Numbered from the stretch's first letter, positions 47,393-54,725 are shown. The stretch: DNA of 54,986 bases from Chloroflexota bacterium (GCA_005882045.1 VBHO01000026.1:16885-71870); one strand, 5' to 3'. Program-made: numbers and translations. The notes: generated by a model not told the origin, from the sequence alone.

Positions 47393-48487
47393 TCATTCGT
47401 CGAAGGCATCGAGCGCAAGCTGCAGCGCCCGACCAACCGTCTGTTCCTCCTGGCGTGATCCCTGTTTGTGATCGACGAGCTTACGAACCATTTCTCCACG
47501 GCTTGTGAACTCCTGGGTCGCCGCCTCGAGGTCGTGCGAGACTCGAGACTGGTCGCGGAACTCGAGATAGGCGAAGCCATCACTGCACTCGGTCGAGAGC
47601 GCCTGGGGATCGATGATCAGCGACCGGGTCCGTTCCCCGACCAGCGTCGCCCGGATCACCGCGCCGTCGAGGTGTTTGCCCTCACGGATCGCGAGGATGG
47701 CGTCGCGTACGTGCTCGGGGCTCGTCATGCCGGTGATGTCGATCGTCTCCTGGGCGAACTGGCGCTGATTGATGTCCTCGAGCAGCACGTACACCGCGCC
47801 ATCATCCTCGATCGTCACCAGCGCGGTGCAATGCCGCCCGGTTTCATTCCAGCCCAACGGCTCCGGACTCCCGGGATAGGTCAGCGGTCCGCTGGTGCTC
47901 GCCTCGTGATAGTGACCGAGGAGCGCGTGACGGAACCCGGCTTGCTCCACCTGGCTTGGCAGGATCGGCTTGTAGGGCGTCACGCTTTCAGGCACCTGGC
48001 TCATGTCCGAGGCGTGCAACAGGAGGAGATGCGTGCCCTCATCCTGCCGGATGAAATCCCGCAGTGGCGCCTCCGAAACGTCGGGGCGCATGAAGCCGGC
48101 CGCCCAGATTTGGACATCACCGTAGCGGTGGGGGCGCAGATCGTCGTGCGTCGCGATCGTGACGTTTTCCGGCCAGCGCAGATATCGGTAGGGCGAGCTG
48201 GGCACCGCTGGATCCGCGTGACCGGGGGCGATCAGCACCGGCAGGCCGGCGCTGCCCAGGGTCTGCGTCAGGAAGCTGGCGGTGTCGCGAGTGACGTGAT
48301 CCTGCTCGAAGAGATCGCCGGCGCACGTGATCAGGTCGACCTGCGCCTGGTGGGCGCGCTCGACGATCCGCTGGAGGGCGGCGCGCAGGTCGCCGCGACG
48401 GCGTTGCGCGCCAACGCCGTAGAGGCGCTCGCTCGCGAAGGATCGGTCGAGATGCAGGTCAGCGAAATGGAGCAGGCGAAGGGCCAC
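47393..48487 (-). CDS. SbcD/Mre11-like nuclease (YhaO type) with altered motif III
   Basis: A 364-residue calcineurin-like phosphoesterase. Metal motifs: HFADLHLD (Asp10, His12), CAGDLFEQ (Asp58), LLLHASD and LLGHYHEAS. The GNHD motif, which supplies a metal-binding Asn and the catalytic His in Mre11, reads GHAD (89-92), so the catalytic His is Ala and Asn is His. Exonuclease activity may be reduced. The C-terminal part (about 280-364) is a capping and ATPase-binding region. GTG 48487 has an RBS-like GGGGGA. It forms an operon with the YhaN-like gene and is divergent from the WYL regulator. Confidence 0.85.
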   Translation of the reverse strand: MALRLLHFADLHLDRSFASERLYGVGAQRRRGDLRAALQRIVERAHQAQVDLITCAGDLFEQDHVTRDTASFLTQTLGSAGLPVLIAPGHADPAVPSSPYRYLRWPENVTIATHDDLRPHRYGDVQIWAAGFMRPDVSEAPLRDFIRQDEGTHLLLLHASDMSQVPESVTPYKPILPSQVEQAGFRHALLGHYHEASTSGPLTYPGSPEPLGWNETGRHCTALVTIEDDGAVYVLLEDINQRQFAQETIDITGMTSPEHVRDAILAIREGKHLDGAVIRATLVGERTRSLIIDPQALSTECSDGFAYLEFRDQSRVSHDLEAATQEFTSRGEMVRKLVDHKQGSRQEEQTVGRALQLALDAFDE

Positions 48488-48553
48488 AAATCCCCCGTAA
48501 CCACGCGAATTGTGCCTGGCGCGATGGCATATGCGAGCGCGAAATCAGCGCCC

Positions 48554-48559
48554 ATTATA
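48554..48559 (-). promoter_or_regulatory. -10 box TATAAT of the nuclease-ATPase operon
   Basis: A consensus TATAAT on the minus strand in the 139-bp region between the SbcD-like gene and the WYL regulator. Transcription would start about 60 nt before GTG 48487. No consensus -35 is present, which suits an activated promoter. On the plus strand TAAACT (48611-48616) lies 10 nt before the WYL start. Confidence 0.55.
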
Positions 48560-48626
48560 GAACGAGGGCTGAATTTATTCCGAATCAGCCGGCGTAGCGA
48601 CAGCAGCGCCTAAACTGAGCGACGAA

Positions 48627-49592
48627 GTGGGCTCGTTCGAGAAGGGGGACCGGGGTGCGCGCATCCTCAAAATCCAGACGCTCCTTCAGGGCAACCCGCG
48701 CGGTTTGACGACGGGCGAGATCGCCCGCCGGACCGGCGTCAACCCTCGCACCACCTATCGCGACATCAAGGCCCTGGAGGCCATGAACGTCCCGGTCTAC
48801 GAGGAGGCGGGGCGGATCGCCATCGACCCTAACTACTTCATCGCACCGGTCAAATTCACGCTGCGCGAGGCGATGGCGCTCCTGATGGGCGTCCGCCTGA
48901 TGTCCCGGCACAGCGACGAAGCGGACCCTGATGTCGCCGACGCCTTTACCAAGCTGGCGGCGGTGCTGCCCACGCCGGTCGCCGAGTACGTACATGCCAC
49001 CGTTCGTCAGATGGCGGCGCGTCCGCCCAACCCCGTCTATTCCAGGGTGCTCCAGACCGTCGCGCTTGGCTGGGCCGGTCGCAAGGTGGTGCGCATCTGG
49101 TATCCAAGCGCGGATCACGCCGTCAAGCCCCGGCTGATCGAGCCTTACTTTCTCGAGCCATCGCTGATTGGACACAGTAGCTACGTCGTCGCGCGCGATC
49201 GCGGGTTGGGAGAGATGCGGACCTTCAAGCTGGAACGCATCACCCGGGCCGAGCCCATGACCGAGACCTACGCGATCCCGGCCGACTTCGACATCAACAG
49301 CTACCTCTCGGGGGCCTGGGGGATCTATCACTCCGGCGAGCCAGTCGAAGTCAGGCTGCGGTTTTTCCCGCCCGCGGCCGGCAGGGTCAAGGAATCGACC
49401 TGGCATCCATCACAGAAGCTCAGCGATGGGCCGAAGGGCTCGGTGAACCTGACCGTCACCGTCACCGGGACCGTCGAGATCACCCCCTGGATCCTCGGCT
49501 GGGGCGATGCGGTGGAGGTTATCGCACCGAAAGAGTTACGCAAGAAGATCGCCGAGGCTGGCGCAAAAATGGCGGCGCGCAACAAGGGTTGA
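48627..49592 (+). CDS. WYL-domain transcriptional regulator
   Basis: A 321-residue protein with an N-terminal DeoR-like winged helix (LLQGNPRGLTTGEIARRTGV, PRTTYRDIKALEAMNVPVYE), a central WYL domain (about 140-225; VVRIWYPSADHAVKPRLIEP, with HSSYVVARDR and FKLERI) and a C-terminal WCX domain (about 230-315; VRLRFFPPAAGRVKESTWHP). WYL proteins sense nucleic acids or nucleotides and control DNA-damage (PafBC) or defence genes. It is divergent from the SbcD/SbcC-like operon and may regulate it. GTG 48627 follows TAAACT by 10 nt. The cupin gene begins 11 bp downstream. Confidence 0.85.
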   Translation: MGSFEKGDRGARILKIQTLLQGNPRGLTTGEIARRTGVNPRTTYRDIKALEAMNVPVYEEAGRIAIDPNYFIAPVKFTLREAMALLMGVRLMSRHSDEADPDVADAFTKLAAVLPTPVAEYVHATVRQMAARPPNPVYSRVLQTVALGWAGRKVVRIWYPSADHAVKPRLIEPYFLEPSLIGHSSYVVARDRGLGEMRTFKLERITRAEPMTETYAIPADFDINSYLSGAWGIYHSGEPVEVRLRFFPPAAGRVKESTWHPSQKLSDGPKGSVNLTVTVTGTVEITPWILGWGDAVEVIAPKELRKKIAEAGAKMAARNKG

Positions 49593-49603
49593 GGAGGACG
49601 ACG

Positions 49604-49969
49604 ATGGACACATTTCAGGCGGTATCAAGGTTGAAGCCGGCACGCATCTGGGACGGCGTGGTGGCGCGTCCGCTCCACGCCGAGCGGCTAACGATTGGAT
49701 TCGTCGACATCGACCCTGGTGTGCTGGTGCCCGAGCATCGACATGACAACGAGCAGGTCGGGTTTGTGCAGCGTGGTTCGGTGACGATGACGATTGCCGG
49801 TCAGGCGCGCGAGCTCGGGGTGGGGGAGACCTACTCCATTGCCGGCGGGGTGCCTCACTCCGCCAAAGCCGGCGCCGATGGTGCGTCGGTGGTGGACGTC
49901 TTCGCCCCCGGTCGGGAAGACTGGAAAACGGCGCCGACCGTCGAGCCCTTCGCCGGTCGCTGGCCCTAA
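49604..49969 (+). CDS. Small cupin-domain protein
   Basis: A 121-residue single-domain cupin. Motif 1 VPEHRHDNEQVGFVQRGS has two His and a Glu/Gln set for a metal, and motif 2 is in SIAGGVPHSAKAGADG. Such proteins bind Fe, Mn or Zn and may be dioxygenases, isomerases or sensors; nothing here fixes the role. ATG 49604 has a strong RBS (GAGGAGG). It follows the WYL gene closely, perhaps in one operon. Its stop overlaps that of the SDR gene (CTAA). Confidence 0.82.
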   Translation: MDTFQAVSRLKPARIWDGVVARPLHAERLTIGFVDIDPGVLVPEHRHDNEQVGFVQRGSVTMTIAGQARELGVGETYSIAGGVPHSAKAGADGASVVDVFAPGREDWKTAPTVEPFAGRWP

Positions 49970-50748
49970 AACAGGCCGCCGTACTCCCCGCCGTCCACCG
50001 ACAGCGTGGCTCCGGTGATGAAACTCGCGGCGTCGCCGGCGAGGAAAACAACCGCGGCCGCCAGCTCATCGGGGCGTCCGTGCCGGCCGAGCGGGATGTT
50101 ACGGATGCTACGCGCGGTGAACTCGGCGGGATCAACGCCGAGCTTGATCGCCTGACCTCGATTTTCTTCCTTGATTCGATCGGTTTCGAAGCGGCCGGTC
50201 AGGATCGAGTTGACCCGAACGTCGGGCGCGGCCTCCCTGGCGAGTGTCTTTCCCATCGCGACCACGGCCGGGCGTAGGGCGTTCGACAGCACGAGATTGT
50301 CGACCGGCTGATGCGCGGCGATCGACGTGAGGTTCACGATGGCGCCGCGGCCGCGCCGCAGCGCGGCAAGCGAGGCGCGCGTCAGGCGAACGGCGCTCAT
50401 CAACACCAGGTTGATCGCCTCCGCCCACGCGGCATCGTCCAGCTCGGCCACGCTGCCAAGGATCGGCCCCCGCGTGTTGTTGACGAGCACCTCGAGGCCG
50501 CCGAGGGTCGCGATCGCCCACTCGACCAGGTCGCGGCACTGGTCAGCCTGTCTGAGATCGGCGACTCGTGCGACGACGTCATGACCCTCCTCACGAAGCG
50601 CGTCGGCGGCGGTGCGGATGCGCTGCTCATCGCTCGAGGAGATGACGACGCGACAACCCTCAGCGGCCAGCGCCCGGGCGGACGCAAATCCGAGGCCACG
50701 GCTGGCTGCCGTCACCAGCGCGCGCCGTCCTCTCAATCCCGTTTCCAC
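49966..50748 (-). CDS. SDR-family oxidoreductase with SNxxR in place of YxxxK
   Basis: A 260-residue short-chain dehydrogenase: cofactor motif LVTAASRGLGFASARAL (TxxxRGxG), NNTRGP and VNLTSIAAH with the catalytic Ser. In place of YxxxK it has SNALR (in VLSNALRPAVVAMGKTLA), so both Tyr and Lys are changed. This SNxxR subset is known among SDR-like proteins and may have altered chemistry. The end IPLGRHGRPDELAAAVVFLA and TGATLSVDGGEYGG is typical of ketoreductases. GTG 50748 has TAGTAT (50756-50761) 7 nt upstream (leaderless). The substrate is unknown. Confidence 0.82.
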   Translation of the reverse strand: METGLRGRRALVTAASRGLGFASARALAAEGCRVVISSSDEQRIRTAADALREEGHDVVARVADLRQADQCRDLVEWAIATLGGLEVLVNNTRGPILGSVAELDDAAWAEAINLVLMSAVRLTRASLAALRRGRGAIVNLTSIAAHQPVDNLVLSNALRPAVVAMGKTLAREAAPDVRVNSILTGRFETDRIKEENRGQAIKLGVDPAEFTARSIRNIPLGRHGRPDELAAAVVFLAGDAASFITGATLSVDGGEYGGLF

Positions 50749-50772
50749 GGGCCAAATACTAGAGTGCGCTAC

Positions 50773-50982
50773 CTAGGCAGCGGCGCGAGGCTGCTTACCG
50801 CAGGCGGGACACGGCGTGCCCGCTTTCAGCTCGGCACGCTTGAAGGCGTGCCCTCCGCAATGCGGGCAGAGGGCGCCTGGTCGCAGCGGCTGGGCTTGCG
50901 CGGCCTTCTGCATACGCTCGCGCAGGTGACTGTCGTCTTCTTTTTCGATGAAGCGCGGGTCGGTCGGCGTCTGCGTGCTCAT
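50773..50982 (-). CDS. Small zinc-ribbon-like protein
   Basis: A 69-residue protein with two CxxC knuckles, LCPHCGGHAF and PCPACGKQP, separated by 17 residues, the spacing of a zinc ribbon. The N-terminal half is charged and probably helical. ATG 50982 overlaps the stop of the uracil-DNA-glycosylase-like gene (ATGA), so the two are coupled. A DNA- or protein-binding helper of the glycosylase is possible, from context only. Confidence 0.72.
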   Translation of the reverse strand: MSTQTPTDPRFIEKEDDSHLRERMQKAAQAQPLRPGALCPHCGGHAFKRAELKAGTPCPACGKQPRAAA

Positions 50983-51725
50983 GCGGCCTTCAACGCTCCC
51001 GGTTCGAGGGCCCCGGGCCGAATGTGCTCAGCAAGCTTGATGCCGATGACTTCCGGATGCAGGTCGATGCCCCGCTGGAAAGGGTGCACGCTCAGGATCG
51101 CCGGCACGCGCCGGTTGCCAATCTCGACCTCGAGCACGCGACCATGCAGGGTCGTCATTGACGCCCATCCGTCCCAGGTCCGCATGGTACGCCACCACAG
51201 GTGACGCGCCACGGGTCCACCCATGGCGACGATCGCCTGCGGCGCGATTCGCGCCAGCAGGCTTTGCAGGTGGCGATCGACGCACTGGTTGAGGGCCGCG
51301 TCGGTGACGCGGTCAGGGTTGTCAGTCACGCAGCGAACCGCCCAGGTATGAAAGGCCGAATCCAGAACGTCGCGCTTGTCGAGCTTTTGGCCCATCCGGC
51401 GGCGGGCGGCGAGCAGCACCGCGCGCACGAACTGAAAGTAGGGTTGGGGAGTATCCGCCGTCATGTGGTGCTCGAGCCGCGCTTCGTGGTCGAGCCACTC
51501 GTTGAATGCCTCGTTGCTGGCGCTTGCCGTGTCGAGCGGGCTGGGGCTGATGAAGACGATCGGCGCCTCCGGATTGCCGAATCCCACCTGCGGCCGCCGC
51601 AGCGGTTGCGCGAGTCGTTCGCACGGGCTGTCGGTGCCCCGGTCGGACTCCGCGATCGCGCACCCATGCAACCGCTTGAGGGCGTCCGAGCCGAAGAACT
51701 GCAGGTACTGCTGGCCCTTGCTCAC
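50979..51725 (-). CDS. Uracil-DNA glycosylase superfamily protein
   Basis: A 248-residue protein with a UDG-superfamily pattern: motif 1 region GFGNPEAPIVFISPSPLDTA, WAVRCVTDNPDR, IVAMGGPVARHLW (motif after strand 3) and LSVHPFQRGI (motif 2 HPS-type, with Pro-Phe). N-terminal cysteines (LHGCAIAE, SPCERL) might form part of an iron-sulfur site as in family 4 enzymes, but the full four-Cys pattern is not clear. It should remove uracil or a related base from DNA. GTG 51725 has no strong RBS. A zinc-ribbon gene overlaps its end. Confidence 0.72.
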   Translation of the reverse strand: MSKGQQYLQFFGSDALKRLHGCAIAESDRGTDSPCERLAQPLRRPQVGFGNPEAPIVFISPSPLDTASASNEAFNEWLDHEARLEHHMTADTPQPYFQFVRAVLLAARRRMGQKLDKRDVLDSAFHTWAVRCVTDNPDRVTDAALNQCVDRHLQSLLARIAPQAIVAMGGPVARHLWWRTMRTWDGWASMTTLHGRVLEVEIGNRRVPAILSVHPFQRGIDLHPEVIGIKLAEHIRPGALEPGALKAA

Positions 51726-51828
51726 GCTGTTTGAAACGACGCGGAGTGATGGTCGAAGCTTGCGCCCCAGCCATCGCCGACAGCGTCGCCACGCGGCCTT
51801 TCCACACCGGCCGCTTAAGATTTCTCCA

Positions 51829-52142
51829 ATGGCAGCGATTCCGGCCGTCGCCTCGAAGCTGACGGCTCGAAGCCCTACCTACTCGATGTCCGCGAACCCT
51901 GGGAGTATCTGGCGGGCCATGTACCTGGGGCTCAGCTCATCCCACTGGGGGAGCTGGAGCAACGCGTTTCCGAAGTGCCACGGGACCGCGAGGTGCTCGC
52001 CATCTGTCATAGCGGTCAACGCAGCCTGGCGGCGGCCGGCTATCTCCAGCAGCTCGGTTACACCGCCATCAGCAACGTCGACGGCGGCACGGCTGCCTGG
52101 ATCGAACGCGGCTATCCGACCGAAGGGTCATCCGCCAGCTGA
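51829..52142 (+). CDS. Rhodanese-like sulfurtransferase, interrupted by a small frameshifting deletion
   Basis: ATG 51829 (leaderless, TAAGAT 7 nt upstream) begins MAAIPAV, but the rhodanese body is in another frame: LEADGSKPYLLDVREPWEYL, GHVPGAQLIPLGELEQRV, the active-site loop LAICHSGQRS with the catalytic Cys, and VDGGTAAWIERGYP to TGA 52140-52142. The body frame opens only after a TAA and has no start codon. At about 51849-51856 roughly eight codons usual for the family seem missing, with loss of frame. The Cys loop is intact. The gene is either inactivated or misassembled. Its end overlaps the convergent small gene. Confidence 0.65.
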
Positions 52143-52372
52143 AGCTGCGTCGCATCGAAGCGCCTCACCACCCCGGAGCGCACCGACTGCGCGAGTTGCG
52201 TCCAAGCCTGCGGGTCGGTAATCCATGCGCGGGCGATCACGATCGATGGCCCCTCGATTACGAGCCGCTCGCCCGTCTCGCTTACATCGATCGGGGCCAG
52301 CTGCAGGGCCCGCATCTTCTCCGGCGTCAGGTTTTCCTTCAGGACGCTTCGCTCGATCTCGATCCGGGCCAT
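52112..52372 (-). CDS. Small protein, paralogue of the 42.4-kb gene, divergent from rmuC
   Basis: An 86-residue protein: MARIEIERSVLKENLTPEKM, RALQLAPIDVSETGERLVIE, GPSIVIARAWITDPQAWTQL and AQSVRSGVVRRFDATQ. It is similar to the protein at 42444-42737 and is otherwise unrecognised. ATG 52372 follows TACACT (52381-52386) by 8 nt, a leaderless arrangement. It shares its upstream region, including the GACAGCTGTC palindrome, with rmuC. Confidence 0.62.
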   Translation of the reverse strand: MARIEIERSVLKENLTPEKMRALQLAPIDVSETGERLVIEGPSIVIARAWITDPQAWTQLAQSVRSGVVRRFDATQLQLADDPSVG

Positions 52373-52408
52373 TCCCGGGGAGTGTAAGCCGCCGGCGGTT
52401 CGGCCGCC

Positions 52409-52442
52409 GCGACAGACAGCTGTCAAAACCCCCTGCTTGACT
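52409..52442 (+). promoter_or_regulatory. Promoter with palindrome GACAGCTGTC (copy 2), upstream of rmuC
   Basis: CTGTCAAAA, 8 nt (CCCCCTGC), then TTGACT (52437-52442), the same layout as copy 1 at 44170-44203 where the second box is TAGGCT. Positions 52409-52429 match copy 1 base for base over 21 bp in inverse orientation. A leader of about 65 nt with a good RBS leads to rmuC. Confidence 0.6.
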
Positions 52443-52507
52443 TTGGGAGTGAGCCAAACCACCATGATGACGACCAACCGTCCCTTTCACGTCCTGGAGG
52501 AGTTGCC

Positions 52508-53611
52508 GTGAGCGTCCTTGAACTGGTCCTCGTGATCCTGCTGCTGGCGGTCCTACTGGGGCTCGTGGCGGTCGTGATCCGCCGGCCGTCCGGCACCGGC
52601 CCGTCCGATGCGGTGCTCGCGGCGCTCGCCGACCTCGGGGCGCTCAAGTCCCATGTCGAAACGGTCAGCAATCAGCAGGGCGCCCTGAGCCAGTCACTGG
52701 GCCTGCTGCAGGCTGCGGTGCAAGGGGTCGAAACCAAAGTTCTCGAGAGCTCGGCCGGCGTTCGCGAGGCGATCGGCAAGGATCTTTCCGATGCCCGCAT
52801 CGTCGTGGAACGGCTCAAGGTCGATGGCGAGGAGCGGCGCCGCATGGAAGAAGACGTGCAGGCGTCGGCCCGCCGTATCGAGACGGTGCTCCTCGGCAGC
52901 CGCACCCGCGGCGCCGCCGGGGAAAACATTCTTCAGGATGCCTTCCGCCAGTTCCCCGCGGAGATGATCGACATGAACTTCCGCGTCAACGGCAAGGTGG
53001 TCGAGTACGCGCTCATCCTGGCCAACGGCAAGCGGCTGCCGATCGATAGCAAGTGGCCGTCCCCCGAGTTGATCGACCGGCTCGGCGAGGCCCTGCAAGA
53101 CCCGGCCAAAGAAGCCGCGCTGGTCCAGGAGATCGAGCGCATCCTGCGGCTCAAGGTGCGTGAGGTGCGGCAGTACATCGACCCCGCCGCCACCATTGGC
53201 TTCGCCGTGGCCGCGGTCCCCGATCCGGTCTTCAACGCTTGCCGGCGCGCGCACCTCGAGGCCTACCGGGAGGGGGTGATCCTGATGCCTTACAGCATGA
53301 CCATTCCCTACGTCCTGGCGCTCTTCAGGCTGCACCTGCAGTACGCGCGCTCGATCGACCTCGAAAACCTCGAGGGCTACTTGCAGCAGATCGACGACAA
53401 CGTAACCGCCCTCGACCGCCTGCTCGAGAACAGCATCGCCCGAGGTAGCACGATGATCCAGAACGCCTTCAACGATGCCAAGCGCAACGTCGGTCAGATG
53501 CGGGGCGCGCTGGCGGCGCTGCGTGCCGTCCCCCAGGCGTCGGTCGCACCGGAGCCAGCGGTCGACGAGATCGACGATGGGGAACTCACGCTGCTGTTGT
53601 CCCGGCGTTAA
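52508..53611 (+). CDS. rmuC: DNA recombination protein RmuC
   Basis: A 367-residue protein with an N-terminal TM helix (SVLELVLVILLLAVLLGLVA), a coiled coil (about 45-135) and the RmuC nuclease-like domain (about 140-330): GAAGENILQDAFRQFPAEMI, VEYALILANGKRLPIDSKWP with the conserved Asp-x-Lys, and PDPVFNACRRAHLEAYREGV. RmuC limits recombination at inverted repeats and is thought to be a membrane-linked nuclease. GTG 52508 has a strong RBS (GGAGGAG). Its promoter carries the element shared with the 44.1-kb gene. Its stop overlaps the convergent TIG-protein stop (TTAA). Confidence 0.9.
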   Translation: MSVLELVLVILLLAVLLGLVAVVIRRPSGTGPSDAVLAALADLGALKSHVETVSNQQGALSQSLGLLQAAVQGVETKVLESSAGVREAIGKDLSDARIVVERLKVDGEERRRMEEDVQASARRIETVLLGSRTRGAAGENILQDAFRQFPAEMIDMNFRVNGKVVEYALILANGKRLPIDSKWPSPELIDRLGEALQDPAKEAALVQEIERILRLKVREVRQYIDPAATIGFAVAAVPDPVFNACRRAHLEAYREGVILMPYSMTIPYVLALFRLHLQYARSIDLENLEGYLQQIDDNVTALDRLLENSIARGSTMIQNAFNDAKRNVGQMRGALAALRAVPQASVAPEPAVDEIDDGELTLLLSRR

Positions 53612-54108
53612 GCCAGGCCGGGCGTCCGGGCGAGGCGCATAACCAGCACGAGCAGGATGAGGATGCCCGCGCCGCCCAGGTACATCAAGTTGGTTGGCTG
53701 GAAGCCGGGGTCATCGACCACCAGCTGGTCACTTGCCGTGGCAGTGCCGCCCTCATTGGTCACCTCGATCGAGTAGGACCCCTGGGCGAGGTTGTCGGGC
53801 AGTTTCACGAGCATGTGGTAGGTATCGGTCGCCTGCACCGTGATGGCGGGCCGCCCGCCGACCTGCACCGTCGACGCCGCGGTCAGGTGCTGGCCCAGGA
53901 TCATGATGTTGGGCTGGATGGTTGGGTTCACCTTGGCCGGCGTGACCTGGAAGATCTGCGGCGGCAGGAGGGCGGTCTTGACCGGCACCGGCGCCGCCGG
54001 CTTGGGCGTCGGGGCCGCTCGTTTGACCGCGGCGTACGCCGGCAGGCTCGTCAGGGCGAGGGCGACCATCGTCAAGCCACCCGCCGCCAGGCGTCGTGCC
54101 GCTGTCAT
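53608..54108 (-). CDS. Secreted, membrane-anchored IPT/TIG-domain protein
   Basis: A 166-residue protein: signal peptide (GGLTMVALALTSLPAYA), Pro/Lys-rich linker, one IPT/TIG-type beta-sandwich (about 50-130; IFQVTPAKVNPTIQPNIMIL, GSYSIEVTNEGGTATA) and a C-terminal TM helix (LGGAGILILLVLVMRLA). It should be held on the outer face of the membrane. A similar domain follows the inactive protease at 19.2 kb. ATG 54108 has an RBS (AGAGGT). No partner is evident. Confidence 0.72.
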   Translation of the reverse strand: MTAARRLAAGGLTMVALALTSLPAYAAVKRAAPTPKPAAPVPVKTALLPPQIFQVTPAKVNPTIQPNIMILGQHLTAASTVQVGGRPAITVQATDTYHMLVKLPDNLAQGSYSIEVTNEGGTATASDQLVVDDPGFQPTNLMYLGGAGILILLVLVMRLARTPGLA

Positions 54109-54209
54109 GGAATAGACCTCTAGTACAGATAACGGCGCAGCCTTGACGCCAAAGATGGCGAGGCGGCCCATTCGGGCTGCGCAGACGGACGTACTTGTAA
54201 CCCGAGCCG

Positions 54210-54242
54210 AAACAAAAGCCCCTGCCCGACGGGGGCAGGGGC
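54210..54242 (-). terminator. Intrinsic terminator of the histone H1-like gene
   Basis: On the minus strand GCCCCTGCCC, loop CCGTC, GGGCAGGGGC (stem 54218-54242) is followed by TTTTGTTT. It lies 16 bp after the end of the H1-like gene. Confidence 0.88.
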
Positions 54243-54257
54243 TGTTGAGCTCGCGCT

Positions 54258-54725
54258 TTAGCGGTTGCCGCCTCCCGGCCAGGTCTGTTCCGGCGGGCGC
54301 TCGCCGATCTTGATCCGCTCCGTGCTGCCGCCGGATGTATCCGACTCGCTGCCTGGATCGCTGCCGAAACCGCCGTACGACGGCATGCTCGGCGGCTCCG
54401 CCGGCCGTGCCACCGGACGAGACGGTGTGCTAAACGGGCTGGCGGCAGGCTTGGGCGCGCTCGGTGCGGCCATCTTCGGGGCTGCGGCCGGCTTGACCGC
54501 CGCCTTCGGGGCCGCCTTCGGGGCGGCCTTTGGGGCCGCGCTCTTCTTCGCAGCCGGGCGCTTGGCCGCCGCCTTCTTGGCGGCGGGGCGCTTGGCGGTC
54601 GACTTCTTGGCAGTGGACCGCTTGGCCGTCGACTTCTTGGCGGCGGAGCGCTTGGCCGTCGACTTCTTGGCGCTAGACCGCTTCGGCGTCGACTTCTTGG
54701 CTTTTGATTTCTTCTTCGCTGGCAT
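54258..54725 (-). CDS. Lys/Ala-rich histone H1-like DNA-binding protein
   Basis: A 155-residue protein. Residues 1-75 are Lys/Ala/Ser/Thr repeats of the form (A/S)KK(S/T)xxKR, like the C-terminal tails of eukaryotic H1 and bacterial Hc1 or HU-tail proteins. Residues 75-105 are Ala/Pro-rich, and the end is Gly/Ser/Pro-rich and acidic. It probably binds DNA or RNA without sequence preference and is disordered. ATG 54725 has a strong RBS (GGGAGGAG). It has its own promoter and terminator, so it is probably well expressed. Confidence 0.75.
   Translation of the reverse strand: MPAKKKSKAKKSTPKRSSAKKSTAKRSAAKKSTAKRSTAKKSTAKRPAAKKAAAKRPAAKKSAAPKAAPKAAPKAAVKPAAAPKMAAPSAPKPAASPFSTPSRPVARPAEPPSMPSYGGFGSDPGSESDTSGGSTERIKIGERPPEQTWPGGGNR

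Noticed and set aside
54570..54720. Repeats in the 3' region that could be a non-coding tandem array
   Set aside because: They encode the Lys/Ala-rich tail of the H1-like protein in a frame with a promoter, RBS and terminator.
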